64,000 nucleotides of DNA from JAJRXR01 sp041987545 (GCA_041987545.1 JBHIWH010000001.1:806001-870000); one strand, 5' to 3'. Positions 25,464 through 34,721 are shown, counted from the stretch's first letter. Made by a program: numbers and translations. Notes: generated by a model from the sequence alone, not told the origin.

Positions 25464-26342
25464 ATGACGACCGACGTCGGGCGGCAGACCCTGGACAAGT
25501 CCGAGCACGCGTTCGCGGACGATCCCGAGGCGGTGGCCGCCCTGGCGCGGATGCGCCGGGTCAACCCGAACGCCGACCCGGGCAAGTACCTGCCCGACGT
25601 GAACCCGGCGCGGATCCCGCGTCACATCGCGGTGATCATGGACGGCAACGGGCGGTGGGCCGAGCAGCGGGGATTCCCCCGGATCTTCGGGCACCGGAAC
25701 GGCGCGATCGCCGTCCGCGAGACGGTCGAGATGTGCGGGCGCCTGGGTGTCGAGGCGCTGACGCTGTACTCGTTCAGCGCCGAGAACTGGAAGCGGCCCA
25801 AGGACGAGATCGACGCGCTGATGCACCTGTGCGTGACGTACTGCGACGGCGAGCGCGAGCGGCTTGCCGAGGAGAACATCCGCGTCAAGGTGCTCGGCCG
25901 CGTCCGCGAGCTGCCCGAGGAGGCGCGGGACGCCATCGGTCGCCTGGAGCAGACGACGGCGTCGTGCACCGGGCCCACGCTCTGCCTCGCCCTGAACTAC
26001 GGCTCCCGGGCCGAGATGATCGACGCGGTCCGCTCGATCGCCGACGACGTCCGCGCCGGCAAGATCGACCCCGCGTCGATCGACGAGGCGCTCATCGATG
26101 ACCGGCTCTACACCGCGGGCGTGCCGGACCCGGACCTGCTGATCCGGACCGCGGGCGAGATGCGGGTGAGCAACTTCCTGCTCTGGCAGATCAGCTACGC
26201 CGAGCTGCACGTGACCGAGACGCTCTGGCCCGACTTCGACGGCAAGTCGCTGTGCGAGGCGGTCCGCGACTTCGCGTCCAGGCGCCGACGCTTCGGCGGG
26301 CTGGACAGCCCCGACGCCGGGGGCGACGACCCGGCGGGCTGA
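25464..26342 (+). CDS. uppS: Isoprenyl (undecaprenyl) diphosphate synthase
   Basis: The 292-residue cis-prenyltransferase makes the C55 lipid carrier for wall and surface polysaccharides. The catalytic Asp is in HIAVIMDGNGRWAEQRGFPR (about 52), followed by LYSFSAENWKRP and the C-terminal DLLIRTAGEMRVSNFLLWQ. An N-terminal extension of about 45 residues precedes the catalytic domain. SD-like GGAGGG lies upstream of the ATG at 25464. cdsA follows, the usual uppS-cdsA order. Confidence 0.95.
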   Translation: MTTDVGRQTLDKSEHAFADDPEAVAALARMRRVNPNADPGKYLPDVNPARIPRHIAVIMDGNGRWAEQRGFPRIFGHRNGAIAVRETVEMCGRLGVEALTLYSFSAENWKRPKDEIDALMHLCVTYCDGERERLAEENIRVKVLGRVRELPEEARDAIGRLEQTTASCTGPTLCLALNYGSRAEMIDAVRSIADDVRAGKIDPASIDEALIDDRLYTAGVPDPDLLIRTAGEMRVSNFLLWQISYAELHVTETLWPDFDGKSLCEAVRDFASRRRRFGGLDSPDAGGDDPAG

Positions 26343-26379
26343 GCGGGCGGCCCGAGGGGCGGCCCGGACGGCGGGCCGC

Positions 26380-26385
26380 TACCCT
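26380..26385 (+). promoter_or_regulatory. Candidate -10 hexamer of cdsA
   Basis: TACCCT lies eight bases before the GTG at 26394. It supports that GTG over the TTG at 26385, which overlaps the hexamer. Confidence 0.45.
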
Positions 26386-26393
26386 TGTCGCCC

Positions 26394-27323
26394 GTGCTCC
26401 GGCAGCGACTCCTCCTCGGACCCGTCCTGATCGCCCTCGTGCTCGCGGGCATCTGGCTCGACGAGTGGCTGGACGCGCGGGCGGCGCCCGCCTGGCTGGC
26501 CGACGCGATCGGGCGCGAGACCTATCCCCCCGGCATCATCGTCTTCCCCGTCGTCCTCGTGCTCTCTCTGCTCGCAGGCCGGGAGCTGGCACGGCTGCTG
26601 CGGGGAGTCGGGATCGAGGCCTCGACGGGCGTCACCTGCACGCTCGCGGGCCTGGGCGTGTGCGTGACCTCGCTCGTGCCCGCGGGAAGGGGCGACGGGG
26701 GCGTGCTCTCGGGCATGGCCCTGGCCAACGGCGTGACGGTGCTGGCGATGCTCTGCTCGCTGGCGGTGTACGCCAGGCACCAGCGGCCCAAGGGGATGAT
26801 CGCCGCGGGGGGCGGCGCCCTGCTCGCCTACGTCTACATCGGGGTGCTGCTCGGCTTCATGTGCGCGCTGCGGCGGGAGCACTCGGCCTGGCTCCTGCTC
26901 TGGGTGCTGCTCACGACCAAGGCGTCCGACATCGGGGCGTACTTCACGGGCCGCGCGATCGGCAAGCACAAGCTCGCGCTGTGGCTGAGCCCGGGCAAGA
27001 CCTGGGAGGGCCTGTTCGGGGGGATGGCGGTGGCGGCCATCGCGGGCGGGGCGGGAGCCGTCGTGCTGGCGTCGATCTCGGCCCCGGGCCAGCACGTCCC
27101 GGCGTGGTGGGGGGGGGCGATCGCGGGGGCGGTCTTCGCCGTCGTGGGGCAGCTGGGCGACCTGGTCGCGAGCATGCTCAAGCGGGACGCGGGGGTGAAG
27201 GACTCGGGCACGTCGCTGCCCGGGTTCGGGGGGATCCTGGACGTGATCGACTCGCCGATGGTGGTGGGGGCGGTCGCGTTCTGGTGGCTCCGGTCGGGGT
27301 TCGGCGTCGAGGTTCTGGGATGA
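26394..27323 (+). CDS. cdsA: Phosphatidate cytidylyltransferase
   Basis: A 309-residue membrane enzyme that makes CDP-diacylglycerol from phosphatidic acid and CTP. About eight hydrophobic segments are present. The C-terminal signature is SMLKRDAGVKDSGTSLPGFG, then GILDVIDS. The family normally has PGHGG and DRxDS, so His is Phe and Arg is Val here, variations worth noting. GTG at 26394 is preferred; TTG at 26385 is possible. It follows uppS by 51 bases. Confidence 0.88.
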   Translation: MLRQRLLLGPVLIALVLAGIWLDEWLDARAAPAWLADAIGRETYPPGIIVFPVVLVLSLLAGRELARLLRGVGIEASTGVTCTLAGLGVCVTSLVPAGRGDGGVLSGMALANGVTVLAMLCSLAVYARHQRPKGMIAAGGGALLAYVYIGVLLGFMCALRREHSAWLLLWVLLTTKASDIGAYFTGRAIGKHKLALWLSPGKTWEGLFGGMAVAAIAGGAGAVVLASISAPGQHVPAWWGGAIAGAVFAVVGQLGDLVASMLKRDAGVKDSGTSLPGFGGILDVIDSPMVVGAVAFWWLRSGFGVEVLG

Positions 27324-27399
27324 GGGTGTCGCGGCGGAGACGGGTGCTACACTCGGAGAGAGGCGAAAAGAGATGCGGCGTGCTGCCGCTGGAGGGCGC

Positions 27400-28155
27400 A
27401 TGACGGTCACGGGCAAGCTGGTCCGGGTGTACCAGGTGGACAAACAGATCCGCGGTCTGCGGAGCCGGCTGACGGCCGCGGAGCGGTTCCTGAACGAGCA
27501 GAACCGGGTGCTCGGCGAGTTGGCGACGAGGAAGACGGCGGTCGAGGGCCAGCTCCGGCAGCTGACGGCCAGCGCCTCCAACGAGGAGGGCGAGGTCGCG
27601 CGGGTCTCCGAGCGGATCGAAGAGCTCCGCGAGCGGATGAACAACGCCCGGACCAACAAGGAATACAAAGCCCTGCTGACCGAGGTGAACACCCTCAAGG
27701 AACAGCGGGGCACGCACGAGGACGGGGCGATCTCCCGGCTCGAGCAGATCGACAAGCTCAAGGCCCAGCTGGCCGAGATCGAGGGCCAGCACGCCGAGCG
27801 CACCCGGATGCGCGAGGTCGCCGAGAGCGAGCGTCAGCAGCGCGAGGACGAGATCCGGGACCGGCTCAAGGCGCTCGAGGGCGAGCGCGAGGATGTGGTC
27901 TCCGACGTCCCCGCCGAGGCCCTCCGCTCGTACCAGGAGCTGGTCGAGCAGCGCGAGGACGAGGCGATGGCGCCCATCGAGATCGCCGACCGCAAGCGGC
28001 ACGAGTTCACCTGCGGCTCGTGCATGATGACGCTCCCGGTCGAATCCATGAGCGCCCTGCTCAGCCACGGCAGCCTGACGCGGTGTGTCAGCTGCGGGTG
28101 CATCCTCTACCTGGAGGAGAACACCCGCGAGGCCATGACACCGGCCAAGAAGTAG
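27400..28155 (+). CDS. Coiled-coil zinc-ribbon protein, CdsZ-like (zf-RING_7)
   Basis: The 251-residue protein has a long coiled coil (about 15-180) rich in Glu, Arg and Leu, with NNARTNKEYKALLTEV as the family signature. A C-terminal C4 zinc ribbon follows: FTCGSCMMTLP and RCVSCGCILYL. This is the bacterial C4-type zinc-ribbon family that includes CdsZ. The ATG at 27400 has GGAGG five bases upstream. A TACACT hexamer at 27348-27353 may be its promoter -10. It ends at a terminator. Confidence 0.85.
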   Translation: MTVTGKLVRVYQVDKQIRGLRSRLTAAERFLNEQNRVLGELATRKTAVEGQLRQLTASASNEEGEVARVSERIEELRERMNNARTNKEYKALLTEVNTLKEQRGTHEDGAISRLEQIDKLKAQLAEIEGQHAERTRMREVAESERQQREDEIRDRLKALEGEREDVVSDVPAEALRSYQELVEQREDEAMAPIEIADRKRHEFTCGSCMMTLPVESMSALLSHGSLTRCVSCGCILYLEENTREAMTPAKK

Positions 28156-28179
28156 TCACGAATCGGATCCAGAGCAGAC

Positions 28180-28209
28180 CAGGCCGGGACATCCCCGGCC
28201 TGTTTACTT
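28180..28209 (+). terminator. Intrinsic terminator after the CdsZ-like gene
   Basis: A 9-bp stem (28180-28188 with 28194-28202) and 5-nt loop is followed by TTTACTT. It lies 25 bases past the stop and before the convergent ruvB end. Confidence 0.75.
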
Positions 28210-28233
28210 GCGCGGCAGGGGTGGCTGCCCGGA

Positions 28234-29292
28234 TCAGAAGAGCGCGTCGGTCGGCTCGCTCGCACCGGTCACGGCGACCGATGCCGGCAGGCCCAGGTGC
28301 TCGACCGAGGCCCGGGTCAGCGCCCGGCCCCGGCGCGTCCGCGCCAGGAACGCGATCTGGAGCAGGTAGGGCTCGACGACGTCCTCGAGCGTGCCCGCGT
28401 CCTCGTTCATGGTCGCGGCGATCGTCTCGAGGCCGACCGGCCCGCCGTCGTAGACCGTCCCGATCGTCCGCAGGTACGCCCGGTCCAGGTCGTCGAGGCC
28501 CAGCTCGTCCACGCCCTCCAGCGCCAGCGCGTCGTCCACGAGCCCGGGCGACAGCTCGCCCCCGGCCTTGACCAGCGCGAAGTCGCGGACCCGCCGCAGC
28601 AGGCGGTTGGCGATCCGGGGCGTGCCCCGGGAGCGCTCGGCGATCCGCGTGAGCGAGCCGTCGTCGGCGGCCTCTCCGCCGAGCAGCCCGCTCGAGCGCC
28701 GGAGGATCGAGAGCAGGTCGGGCGTGTCGTAGTACCGCAGGTGGTGGGCCAGGCCGAACCGCGAGCGGAGGGGCGCCGACAGCAGCCCCGCCCGGGTCGT
28801 CGCCCCGATCAGCGTGAACGGCTTGCACCTGATCTCGACCGTGCGGGCGTTGAGCCCGGTGTCGAGGCAGATGTCGATCTTGAAGTCCTCCATCGCCGGG
28901 TAGATGAACTCCTCGACGGCGATGGGCAGGCGATGGATCTCGTCGATGAACAGGATGTCGCCGTGCTCCAGGCGGGTCAGGGCGGCGACCAGGTCGGTGC
29001 CCCGGGCCAGGGCGGGGCCCGAGGTGGTGTACAGGCGGGCGCCCATCTCCTTGGCGATCACGTGGGCGAGGGTCGTCTTGCCCAGGCCCGGCGGGCCGTG
29101 CAGCAGGACGTGCTCAAGGGGCGGCGTGTCCTCGCCCCCGCCCCGGGCCCGGACGGCCTCGAGAGCGATCGACAGGCGCTCGAGAAGATCCGCCTGGCCG
29201 ACGTATTCGCCGAGGGACTCGGGGCGGAGCGCCCAGTTGGTGCGCTGCTCTCCCGGCGCCTCCTTGGGGGAGATGATGCGGTCCGTCGCCAT
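28234..29292 (-). CDS. ruvB: Holliday junction branch migration ATPase RuvB
   Basis: A 352-residue AAA+ motor of the RuvAB complex. Walker A is LLHGPPGLGKTTLAH, Walker B is ILFIDEIHRLP, sensor 1 is LIGATTRAGLLSAPLRSRFG, and the C-terminal winged-helix domain contains TVYDGGPVGLETIAA and LQIAFLARTRRGR. Family length is about 335-350. The ATG at 29292 is preceded by TACACT at 29301-29306 and has no Shine-Dalgarno sequence. ruvA and ruvC are not in the window. Confidence 0.96.
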   Translation of the reverse strand: MATDRIISPKEAPGEQRTNWALRPESLGEYVGQADLLERLSIALEAVRARGGGEDTPPLEHVLLHGPPGLGKTTLAHVIAKEMGARLYTTSGPALARGTDLVAALTRLEHGDILFIDEIHRLPIAVEEFIYPAMEDFKIDICLDTGLNARTVEIRCKPFTLIGATTRAGLLSAPLRSRFGLAHHLRYYDTPDLLSILRRSSGLLGGEAADDGSLTRIAERSRGTPRIANRLLRRVRDFALVKAGGELSPGLVDDALALEGVDELGLDDLDRAYLRTIGTVYDGGPVGLETIAATMNEDAGTLEDVVEPYLLQIAFLARTRRGRALTRASVEHLGLPASVAVTGASEPTDALF

Positions 29293-29300
29293 CGTCTGTC

Positions 29301-29306
29301 AGTGTA
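29301..29306 (-). promoter_or_regulatory. Candidate -10 hexamer of ruvB
   Basis: TACACT on the minus strand, eight bases before the ruvB ATG, without a Shine-Dalgarno sequence. Confidence 0.45.
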
Positions 29307-29341
29307 TCGGTCGGGTATGCGTCCTGCGCTGACTCACACGC

Positions 29342-31510
29342 TCAGCGTCCGGCCGAGCCCACCTGCTCGACCGGCTCGTCCTCCTCCTGGGCCGCGGGTC
29401 GTGGCAGGAGGCCCGGGGCGTTGGCGAGGTTGTACGCGACGATGGCCATGTTCGTGGACGACTGGGCGAGGTACTCGGGGATCGCCTGGTCCAGGCGGTC
29501 GTTCTGGGTGTGCCAGGCGTAGCGGTAGTTGGCCCGCCCGACCTCGTCCCAGAAGAAGCCCGGGACGCCGACGGCGTTGAACGCCGCGTGATCAGAGCCC
29601 GAGTGCGTCCGGATCTCGTCGCCCGTGGGGCGGATGTTGACGAGCATCCAGCCGGCGCCCTCGTCGTTGGCCGGGTCGTCGTCGGACATGGCCTCGTCGT
29701 AGTCGATCTGGGAGAAGAACTTGCCGTTGGTCGGGGCGGTGGCGGCGGCGAGGTAGTCCACCATGATGTCGGCGGCGGGGATGCCGCCCTCGAAGTTGGT
29801 CCCGCCGTCATCGACGAAGACCGCCGAGATCCCGTCCAGCTCGTCCTGCGAGAGCCCCGCGACGTACGCGCGGCTGCCCAGCAGGCCCTGCTCCTCGCCG
29901 GTCCAGAGGATGAAGCGGATCGTCCGCTTGGGCTCGACGCCCGAGGTCGCCAGGATCCGCGCGGCCTCGAGGACGACGCTCGTGCCGGTGCCGTTGTCCA
30001 CCGAGCCCAGCGAGCCGGGCCCGTTCCACGAGTCCAGGTGGGCCGAGACAATGACGCACTCGTCCGGGAACTCGGTTCCGGTGATCTCCGCGATCACGTT
30101 GTAGCAGGGGATCGGCCCGTCGGTCAGGGTGTGGTCCAGGTCGAACTCGACGAACAGCGGCGCGTCGTCGGCGATCCGGGAGTTGAGGTAGTCGTAGTCG
30201 CTCTCGCGGATGTTGACCTCGACATCGACGGGGTAGTCGGCCAGCTGCCGCTCCCGCCAGCCGTTGGCCGACGTGGTCCACACGCGCTCGTCGCCCGACG
30301 ATGACACGAAGCCGGCCGGGTTGAGCGCGAGCACGCGGGCCAGGATCGAGTCGTCCTCGCCCGGGGAGGACTCGCTCTCGGGCTGGGGCTCCGGCTCGGG
30401 GGCGGCGGCGCCGAGCGTGAGCGTGATCGGGTACTCGGCGCCCGAAGCGCTCGCCGAGACACCCTTCATCTGGTCGCCCTCGCGGGTGAGCCTGATGTCG
30501 CTCATCCCCATCGCGTGCTTCCACTTGTACGTGAGCACGCCGGCGCCCTCGTCAAAAGAGGCCTCGGAGATCGGGCCCTCGTGGAAGTTGGTGATGGCCT
30601 GGGTCCCCGCGAGCTGATCGGGGTCGGACGTGTCGAGCGTCAGGGTCATCGGGATGGGCGAGTCGCCGTAGGAGAACGAGCCGGTCCAGACCTGCGCGCC
30701 GTCGTCCCGGGGGAGGGCCGAGGCGGGGGCGACGTCGGCCGAGGCGAGCTGGCCGGCGGGCTGCTCGGGCTGGACGCCCTGGCGGATCTCGTGCCGCTGC
30801 TGCAGCCGCTGGCGCATCAGGAATCCCGAGCGGCGGACGCCCTGGCGCCCGGAATAGTCGGGTGCGATCAGCATCCAGGCGCCGGGGATCTGGTCGTGCA
30901 GGCGGGCCAGCTGCTCCTCGGTCCTGGGCATCTGCAGGACGCGGCCGCGAACGGGGCCGTCGGTGCCCCGAGTCCAGGCGAGGGTGGTGAACTCGAGCTG
31001 GCGGATCTCGTTCCACTCGACCTCGGACACGCCCTCGTCGTTGACCGACTCCTGGCGGAGGTAGGCGACCCCGGTCGAGGGGCCGCGGTCGAAGCGGACG
31101 GCGACGTCGCCCCACCAGTCCAGGCGGGAGCGGTTGAGCCCCCAGGCCGCGAGCCGGTCGCGGGCCCACTCGCCCGCGCGCTCGGCGGAGGTCGAGCCGG
31201 TGAGCCTCGGGCCGAACGTCTCGCACATCTGCGTCAGGTGGTCCATCGCCTGGTTGTTGTCCCGCCCCTCGCGGATGATGCGACGGATCGCGGCCCGATC
31301 GCCCATCTCGATCGCGGGTGGCGCGACGCGGGCGCCGTCAACGACGGCGAAGGGCGAGCGCGCCGGCGGGGCCGGCGTGCGGGTCGCCGTGCTGGGCGTG
31401 GCGGTGCACGCGGTCAGCGTGATGGAGCCGGCCAGCATTGCGCCCGCGAGGGCGCCGAGCGCGGCACGTCGGGCGGCGCCGGACGTGGACATTGTCGTGC
31501 GGGTCGTCAT
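29342..31510 (-). CDS. M28-family metallopeptidase, lipoprotein
   Basis: The 722-residue protein has a lipobox (SITLTAC, Cys35), so it is probably anchored to the outer face of a membrane. The first ~420 residues include a PA-like and an unassigned domain. The M28 peptidase domain lies at about 440-690, with zinc ligands in VIVSAHLDSWNGPG, SVDNGTGTS, LWTGEEQGLLGS and HSGSDHAAF. It would release N-terminal amino acids from peptides. The ATG at 31510 follows GAGGAGAAGAC, a good Shine-Dalgarno sequence. Confidence 0.88.
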   Translation of the reverse strand: MTTRTTMSTSGAARRAALGALAGAMLAGSITLTACTATPSTATRTPAPPARSPFAVVDGARVAPPAIEMGDRAAIRRIIREGRDNNQAMDHLTQMCETFGPRLTGSTSAERAGEWARDRLAAWGLNRSRLDWWGDVAVRFDRGPSTGVAYLRQESVNDEGVSEVEWNEIRQLEFTTLAWTRGTDGPVRGRVLQMPRTEEQLARLHDQIPGAWMLIAPDYSGRQGVRRSGFLMRQRLQQRHEIRQGVQPEQPAGQLASADVAPASALPRDDGAQVWTGSFSYGDSPIPMTLTLDTSDPDQLAGTQAITNFHEGPISEASFDEGAGVLTYKWKHAMGMSDIRLTREGDQMKGVSASASGAEYPITLTLGAAAPEPEPQPESESSPGEDDSILARVLALNPAGFVSSSGDERVWTTSANGWRERQLADYPVDVEVNIRESDYDYLNSRIADDAPLFVEFDLDHTLTDGPIPCYNVIAEITGTEFPDECVIVSAHLDSWNGPGSLGSVDNGTGTSVVLEAARILATSGVEPKRTIRFILWTGEEQGLLGSRAYVAGLSQDELDGISAVFVDDGGTNFEGGIPAADIMVDYLAAATAPTNGKFFSQIDYDEAMSDDDPANDEGAGWMLVNIRPTGDEIRTHSGSDHAAFNAVGVPGFFWDEVGRANYRYAWHTQNDRLDQAIPEYLAQSSTNMAIVAYNLANAPGLLPRPAAQEEDEPVEQVGSAGR

Positions 31511-31550
31511 GTCTTCTCCTCGGTCGCGCCCGTTCGGCGCGCGCGGTCGG

Positions 31551-32996
31551 TCAGTCCAGCGGGAGGCCCTTGGAACGCCACAGCGACATCAATCGCCGAT
31601 GCTCGGTGGGCTCCCACACGCGCCCGTCCGGGCGCTCGACTCGGATGAGCGAGCCGTCGGGCGCGTACACCGCCGTCTGGTTCGGCCCGCCCTCTCTCGG
31701 TTGGGTGATGATCTCGATCTGCCCGTCCGGGCCCAGGGGCATGCGGAGCGAGTCGGTGCGCAGGCTGATCGTCTCGGCCTGGCTCTGGTAGGCGTAGAAC
31801 GCGAAGTCGGCCGGCACGCCGGCGCGGATGAGCAGCTGCGGCAGGACCTGGGCCTCGACCATCGAGATGTACCCCTCGCCCTGCATGAGCGGGCGGATCA
31901 CCCTGGGGGAGGCGCCGTCCTGCTCCACCCGGACGACCATCGACTGCTTGTCGCGGATCCCCGTCTCGCGCCACTCCGACGGCTTGGCGCCCTCGCGCCG
32001 CAGCGCCATCCGCAGGCTCCAGATCTCGCGGTCCTTGTCGATCGACAGGAAGTAGATGCCACGCGAGTCCACGGTCATCCCGTTCTCGAGCAGGCGGGCA
32101 TCGACGCGGAGCAGGTAGCCCGGCTCCCGCTCGGCGTCGGTCCACTTGTCCTCGGGCTTGTCGGGCTCCAGCTCGCCCCTCCGCCCGATCCAGGCCCGGA
32201 CGCGCCGGTAGCCGAACTCCTCGGCGTCCGCCTCGTCGCCAGAGCGGCCCGGGCGGGAGAGCCGCTCCCAACGCTGGCCGAAGGAGCCGAAGATCTCGCG
32301 GTAGTCGTCGGCGGTCAGCGAGGCGATCGCCTCGGCGCCGGCCTTGATCTTCGCCGCCCGCTTCAGGTCCAGCTCGCCCGCGTCGGCGAACCGGGCGGTC
32401 GAGACCATCGTCTCGTAGGCCACCCGGGCGGCGTCGAACTGGTCGGAGGTCGTGAACAGCTCGAACAGCACGAAACGCCCCGGCTCGGGCCGGAAGACGG
32501 TGTACCCCCGGATCTCGCCCTCGGCGTTGGTCCTGGGGATCTCGACGTAGACCCGGGAGGCCTCGTGCTCGTTGATCGTCAGCTGGGCCGTCCCGAGCAC
32601 TCGGGCCCGGCTGGAGCCCGGGATCAGCTCGCCCGCCGCGTTGATCCGCCCGGCGGTCGCGAGGATCTGGTCCCGGAGGTCGTCGGCGACCGCCGAAACC
32701 GTTAAATCATTGTCCTTTGTGCGTTTACCGTGGATCGCCGTCACCCCCGATGCGTCGGGGAAGACCACGCGGGTCGTGACCGCGGTCGCGTCGGTCCCGG
32801 AGGCGACGGTCTCGGCCCCGGAGCCCTCGGGCAGCGAGAGGGTCAGGCCGAGGCTGTCGATCGTGATCGGGGCCGTCGCGAGGGAGACGGGGCGGCCCGC
32901 GTCGTTCTGGGCCTGGGCCGGGCCGATCGGCCAGGCCAGGGCGAGGGCCGGGGCGAGTGCGAGGGCGTGCATCCTGGCGCGTCGGCGGTGTGGCAT
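31551..32996 (-). CDS. Secreted protein of unknown function
   Basis: A 481-residue protein with a signal peptide (ALALAPALALAWPIGPAQAQ, cleaved near AQA-QN). The mature part is a mixed alpha/beta sequence with no recognised family. A C-terminal stretch (ISLRTDSLRMPLGPDGQIEI ... RVERPDGRVWEPTEHRR) looks like a beta-rich tail. ATG at 32996 has GGAGGA about 8 bases upstream; ATG at 32972 is an alternative. It sits 40 bases upstream of the M28 gene on the same strand, so the two may form an operon. Confidence 0.75.
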   Translation of the reverse strand: MPHRRRARMHALALAPALALAWPIGPAQAQNDAGRPVSLATAPITIDSLGLTLSLPEGSGAETVASGTDATAVTTRVVFPDASGVTAIHGKRTKDNDLTVSAVADDLRDQILATAGRINAAGELIPGSSRARVLGTAQLTINEHEASRVYVEIPRTNAEGEIRGYTVFRPEPGRFVLFELFTTSDQFDAARVAYETMVSTARFADAGELDLKRAAKIKAGAEAIASLTADDYREIFGSFGQRWERLSRPGRSGDEADAEEFGYRRVRAWIGRRGELEPDKPEDKWTDAEREPGYLLRVDARLLENGMTVDSRGIYFLSIDKDREIWSLRMALRREGAKPSEWRETGIRDKQSMVVRVEQDGASPRVIRPLMQGEGYISMVEAQVLPQLLIRAGVPADFAFYAYQSQAETISLRTDSLRMPLGPDGQIEIITQPREGGPNQTAVYAPDGSLIRVERPDGRVWEPTEHRRLMSLWRSKGLPLD

Positions 32997-33118
32997 CGGG
33001 TGGGTCCTCCGCGGGCGCGGTCCGTCGCGCCCGGGCGAGTATGGGCCGGCTCGGCCCCGGTGGCAATCCGGGGTCGCTGGAAGGTTCGCAAAATCGCCGG
33101 GGGCGGCTGCCGCTGGCG

Positions 33119-33146
33119 TTGACCGGGCCGCAGGGGGGTCTATCCT
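33119..33146 (+). promoter_or_regulatory. Sigma70-like promoter of the S10 operon
   Basis: TTGACC (33119-33124) and TATCCT (33141-33146) are separated by 16 bases, matching a housekeeping promoter at 5/6 and 4/6 positions. Transcription would begin near 33153, leaving a leader of about 217 nt before rpsJ. The stretch 32997-33369 holds no gene other than this control region. Confidence 0.65.
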
Positions 33147-33189
33147 TCTCGGCTCGCCAGGACGCGGGAGGCGTCGGGCGGGCGCGTGG

Positions 33190-33254
33190 CCCCCTTCGGG
33201 GGTCGCGGGCGAAACCCGGTTCGTGAACTCAGTGATGCGTTCACGGGCCCGCAG
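33190..33254 (+). promoter_or_regulatory. Structured leader of the S10 operon
   Basis: The leader contains CCCCC-TTC-GGGGG (33190-33202), then an outer stem of GCGGGC with GCCCGC and an inner stem CGTGAAC with GTTCACG. The 17-nt element shared with the rnpB upstream region lies inside it at 33209-33225. It could be an autoregulatory site for a ribosomal protein, such as uL4 in other bacteria, but this is inference. Confidence 0.4.
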
Positions 33255-33369
33255 ACCCGCCTTACGGACAGCGGCGGCGAGGGGCCCGGGTGTTGGTGTC
33301 GGCGGTCGGGTGACCGTCGGCTCGGTCAGTTGTTGACGCCGCGGACGCGGCGAGAGGACGTGACGCCAG

Positions 33370-33678
33370 ATGAGCGGCGGCAGGATTCGAATCCGGATGG
33401 AGGCGTACGACCACATCGCGCTGGACGCCAGCGCGAAAGAGATCGTCGATCACGCCAAGCGCACGAACGCGAAGGTCAAGGGCCCCGTCCCGCTGCCGAC
33501 GCGCATCGAGCGGTACACGGTCCTGCGCGGCCCGTTCATCGACAAGAAGAGCCGCGAGCAGTTCGAGATCCGAACCCACAAGCGGATCATCGACATCCAC
33601 GAGCCCAACGCGCGCACCGTCGAGGCGCTCAACCGGCTCGTCGTCCCCGCGGGCGTGTTCGTGAAGATCAAGGCATAG
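33370..33678 (+). CDS. rpsJ: Ribosomal protein uS10
   Basis: A 102-residue protein of the 30S head, also known as NusE in antitermination. Recognisable parts are IRIRMEAYDHIALDASAKEI near the start and the loop GPVPLPTRIERYTVLRGPFIDKKSREQFEIRTHKR. Length is normal. It is the first gene of the operon and is separated from rplC by a terminator-like hairpin. rpsL, rpsG, fusA and tuf, which often precede it, are not in the window. Confidence 0.97.
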   Translation: MSGGRIRIRMEAYDHIALDASAKEIVDHAKRTNAKVKGPVPLPTRIERYTVLRGPFIDKKSREQFEIRTHKRIIDIHEPNARTVEALNRLVVPAGVFVKIKA

Positions 33679-33688
33679 GAACACACCG

Positions 33689-33721
33689 AGCGGCCGGCCC
33701 CAAAGGGCGGGCCGCTTTTTT
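33689..33721 (+). terminator. Terminator-like hairpin between rpsJ and rplC
   Basis: The stem AGCGGCC-G-GCCC pairs with GGGC-G-GGCCGCT (one G-G mismatch), with a CAAA loop, followed by six T residues. It lies ten bases past the rpsJ stop. It could reduce or regulate transcription into the rest of the operon. Confidence 0.7.
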
Positions 33722-33812
33722 CATAGGCAAGACTTCCTCTGCGAGACCCGCCGCGTGGGCGGGAAGGCACGAAGCGGCGCTCGGCAACGGCGCGACTCAG
33801 GACGGACGACCA

Positions 33813-34493
33813 ATGGCAACGCTGCTCGGCATCAAGAAGGGCATGACCCGGGTCTTCGACGAGGGCGGCAAGTCCGTCCCCGTGACGGTGCTCGAGCTGG
33901 GCCCGTGCGTCGTGACGCAGGTGCGCACCGCCGAGACCGACGGCTACGACGCCGTGCAGGTCGGCTTCGGCGACGTCAAGCCCCGCAACTCGACGATCCC
34001 GATGATCGGGCACGACGCGAAGGCGGGCTCGGCGCCCCTGCGGCGCCACCGCGAGTTCCGCGTGGACGACACCGCCGGCTTCGAGCTGGGCCAGCAGATC
34101 ACGGTCGCCGACTTCGAAAAGGTCGCGTACGTGGACGTGAGCGGGACGAGCAAGGGCAAGGGCTTCGCCGGCTCGATCAAGCGTCACGGGTTCAAGGGCC
34201 AGCTGGCGACGCACGGCGTGGAGCGGAAGCACCGTTCCCCGGGCTCGATCGGCGGGCACGCGAACAACGCCGGCAAGGCCGGGCGGATCAAGAAGGGCAA
34301 GAAGATGGCGGGCCAGCTGGGCAACGAGCGGGTGACCGTTCGCTCGCTGGACGTCGTCCGGATCGACGCGGATCGGAACCTGATGCTGGTCAAGGGCCCG
34401 GTGCCGGGCGCTGCCGGCGGGCTCGTGGAGGTGCGCCCCTCGGTGCGGCTCTACAAGACCAAGGGCGAGAAGGCCAAGGAGCTGGCCGGCTGA
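33813..34493 (+). CDS. rplC: Ribosomal protein uL3
   Basis: A 226-residue 50S assembly protein that reaches the peptidyl-transferase region. It starts MATLLGIKKGMTRVFDEGG as the family does, with the long loop around GSIKRHGFKGQLATHGVERK and GGHANNAGKAGRIKKGKKMAGQ. Length is slightly above E. coli (209). Start at 33813 is fixed by the family N-terminus. It follows the rpsJ terminator by 91 bases, and a further 228-base gap before rplD includes a GGGGC/GCCCC hairpin near 34591-34606. Confidence 0.97.
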   Translation: MATLLGIKKGMTRVFDEGGKSVPVTVLELGPCVVTQVRTAETDGYDAVQVGFGDVKPRNSTIPMIGHDAKAGSAPLRRHREFRVDDTAGFELGQQITVADFEKVAYVDVSGTSKGKGFAGSIKRHGFKGQLATHGVERKHRSPGSIGGHANNAGKAGRIKKGKKMAGQLGNERVTVRSLDVVRIDADRNLMLVKGPVPGAAGGLVEVRPSVRLYKTKGEKAKELAG

Positions 34494-34721
34494 GACTGGA
34501 ACGAACGCCGACGGGTCGCCGAGTGAGCGCCCCGCCGGGTCCGGAGGGTCCCACGGGAAACCGCCGGGCGAGAGCAAACAACGATCGCCGGGGCAGAGCG
34601 CCCCGGGAGACAGCCGAGTCGATTCCGAGCTGGCTGGGCCGGGCGAGTACCCCGGCGTCGGGCGACCGACGAGACCAGAGGCCGGATAGGCGAGAGCAGG
34701 CGTCAGGACGAGGTAAGACAG

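Noticed and set aside
33383..33394. GGATTCGAATCC, resembling a tRNA T-arm
   Set aside because: It lies in the first codons of rpsJ (IRIR) and no acceptor, D or anticodon arm surrounds it.
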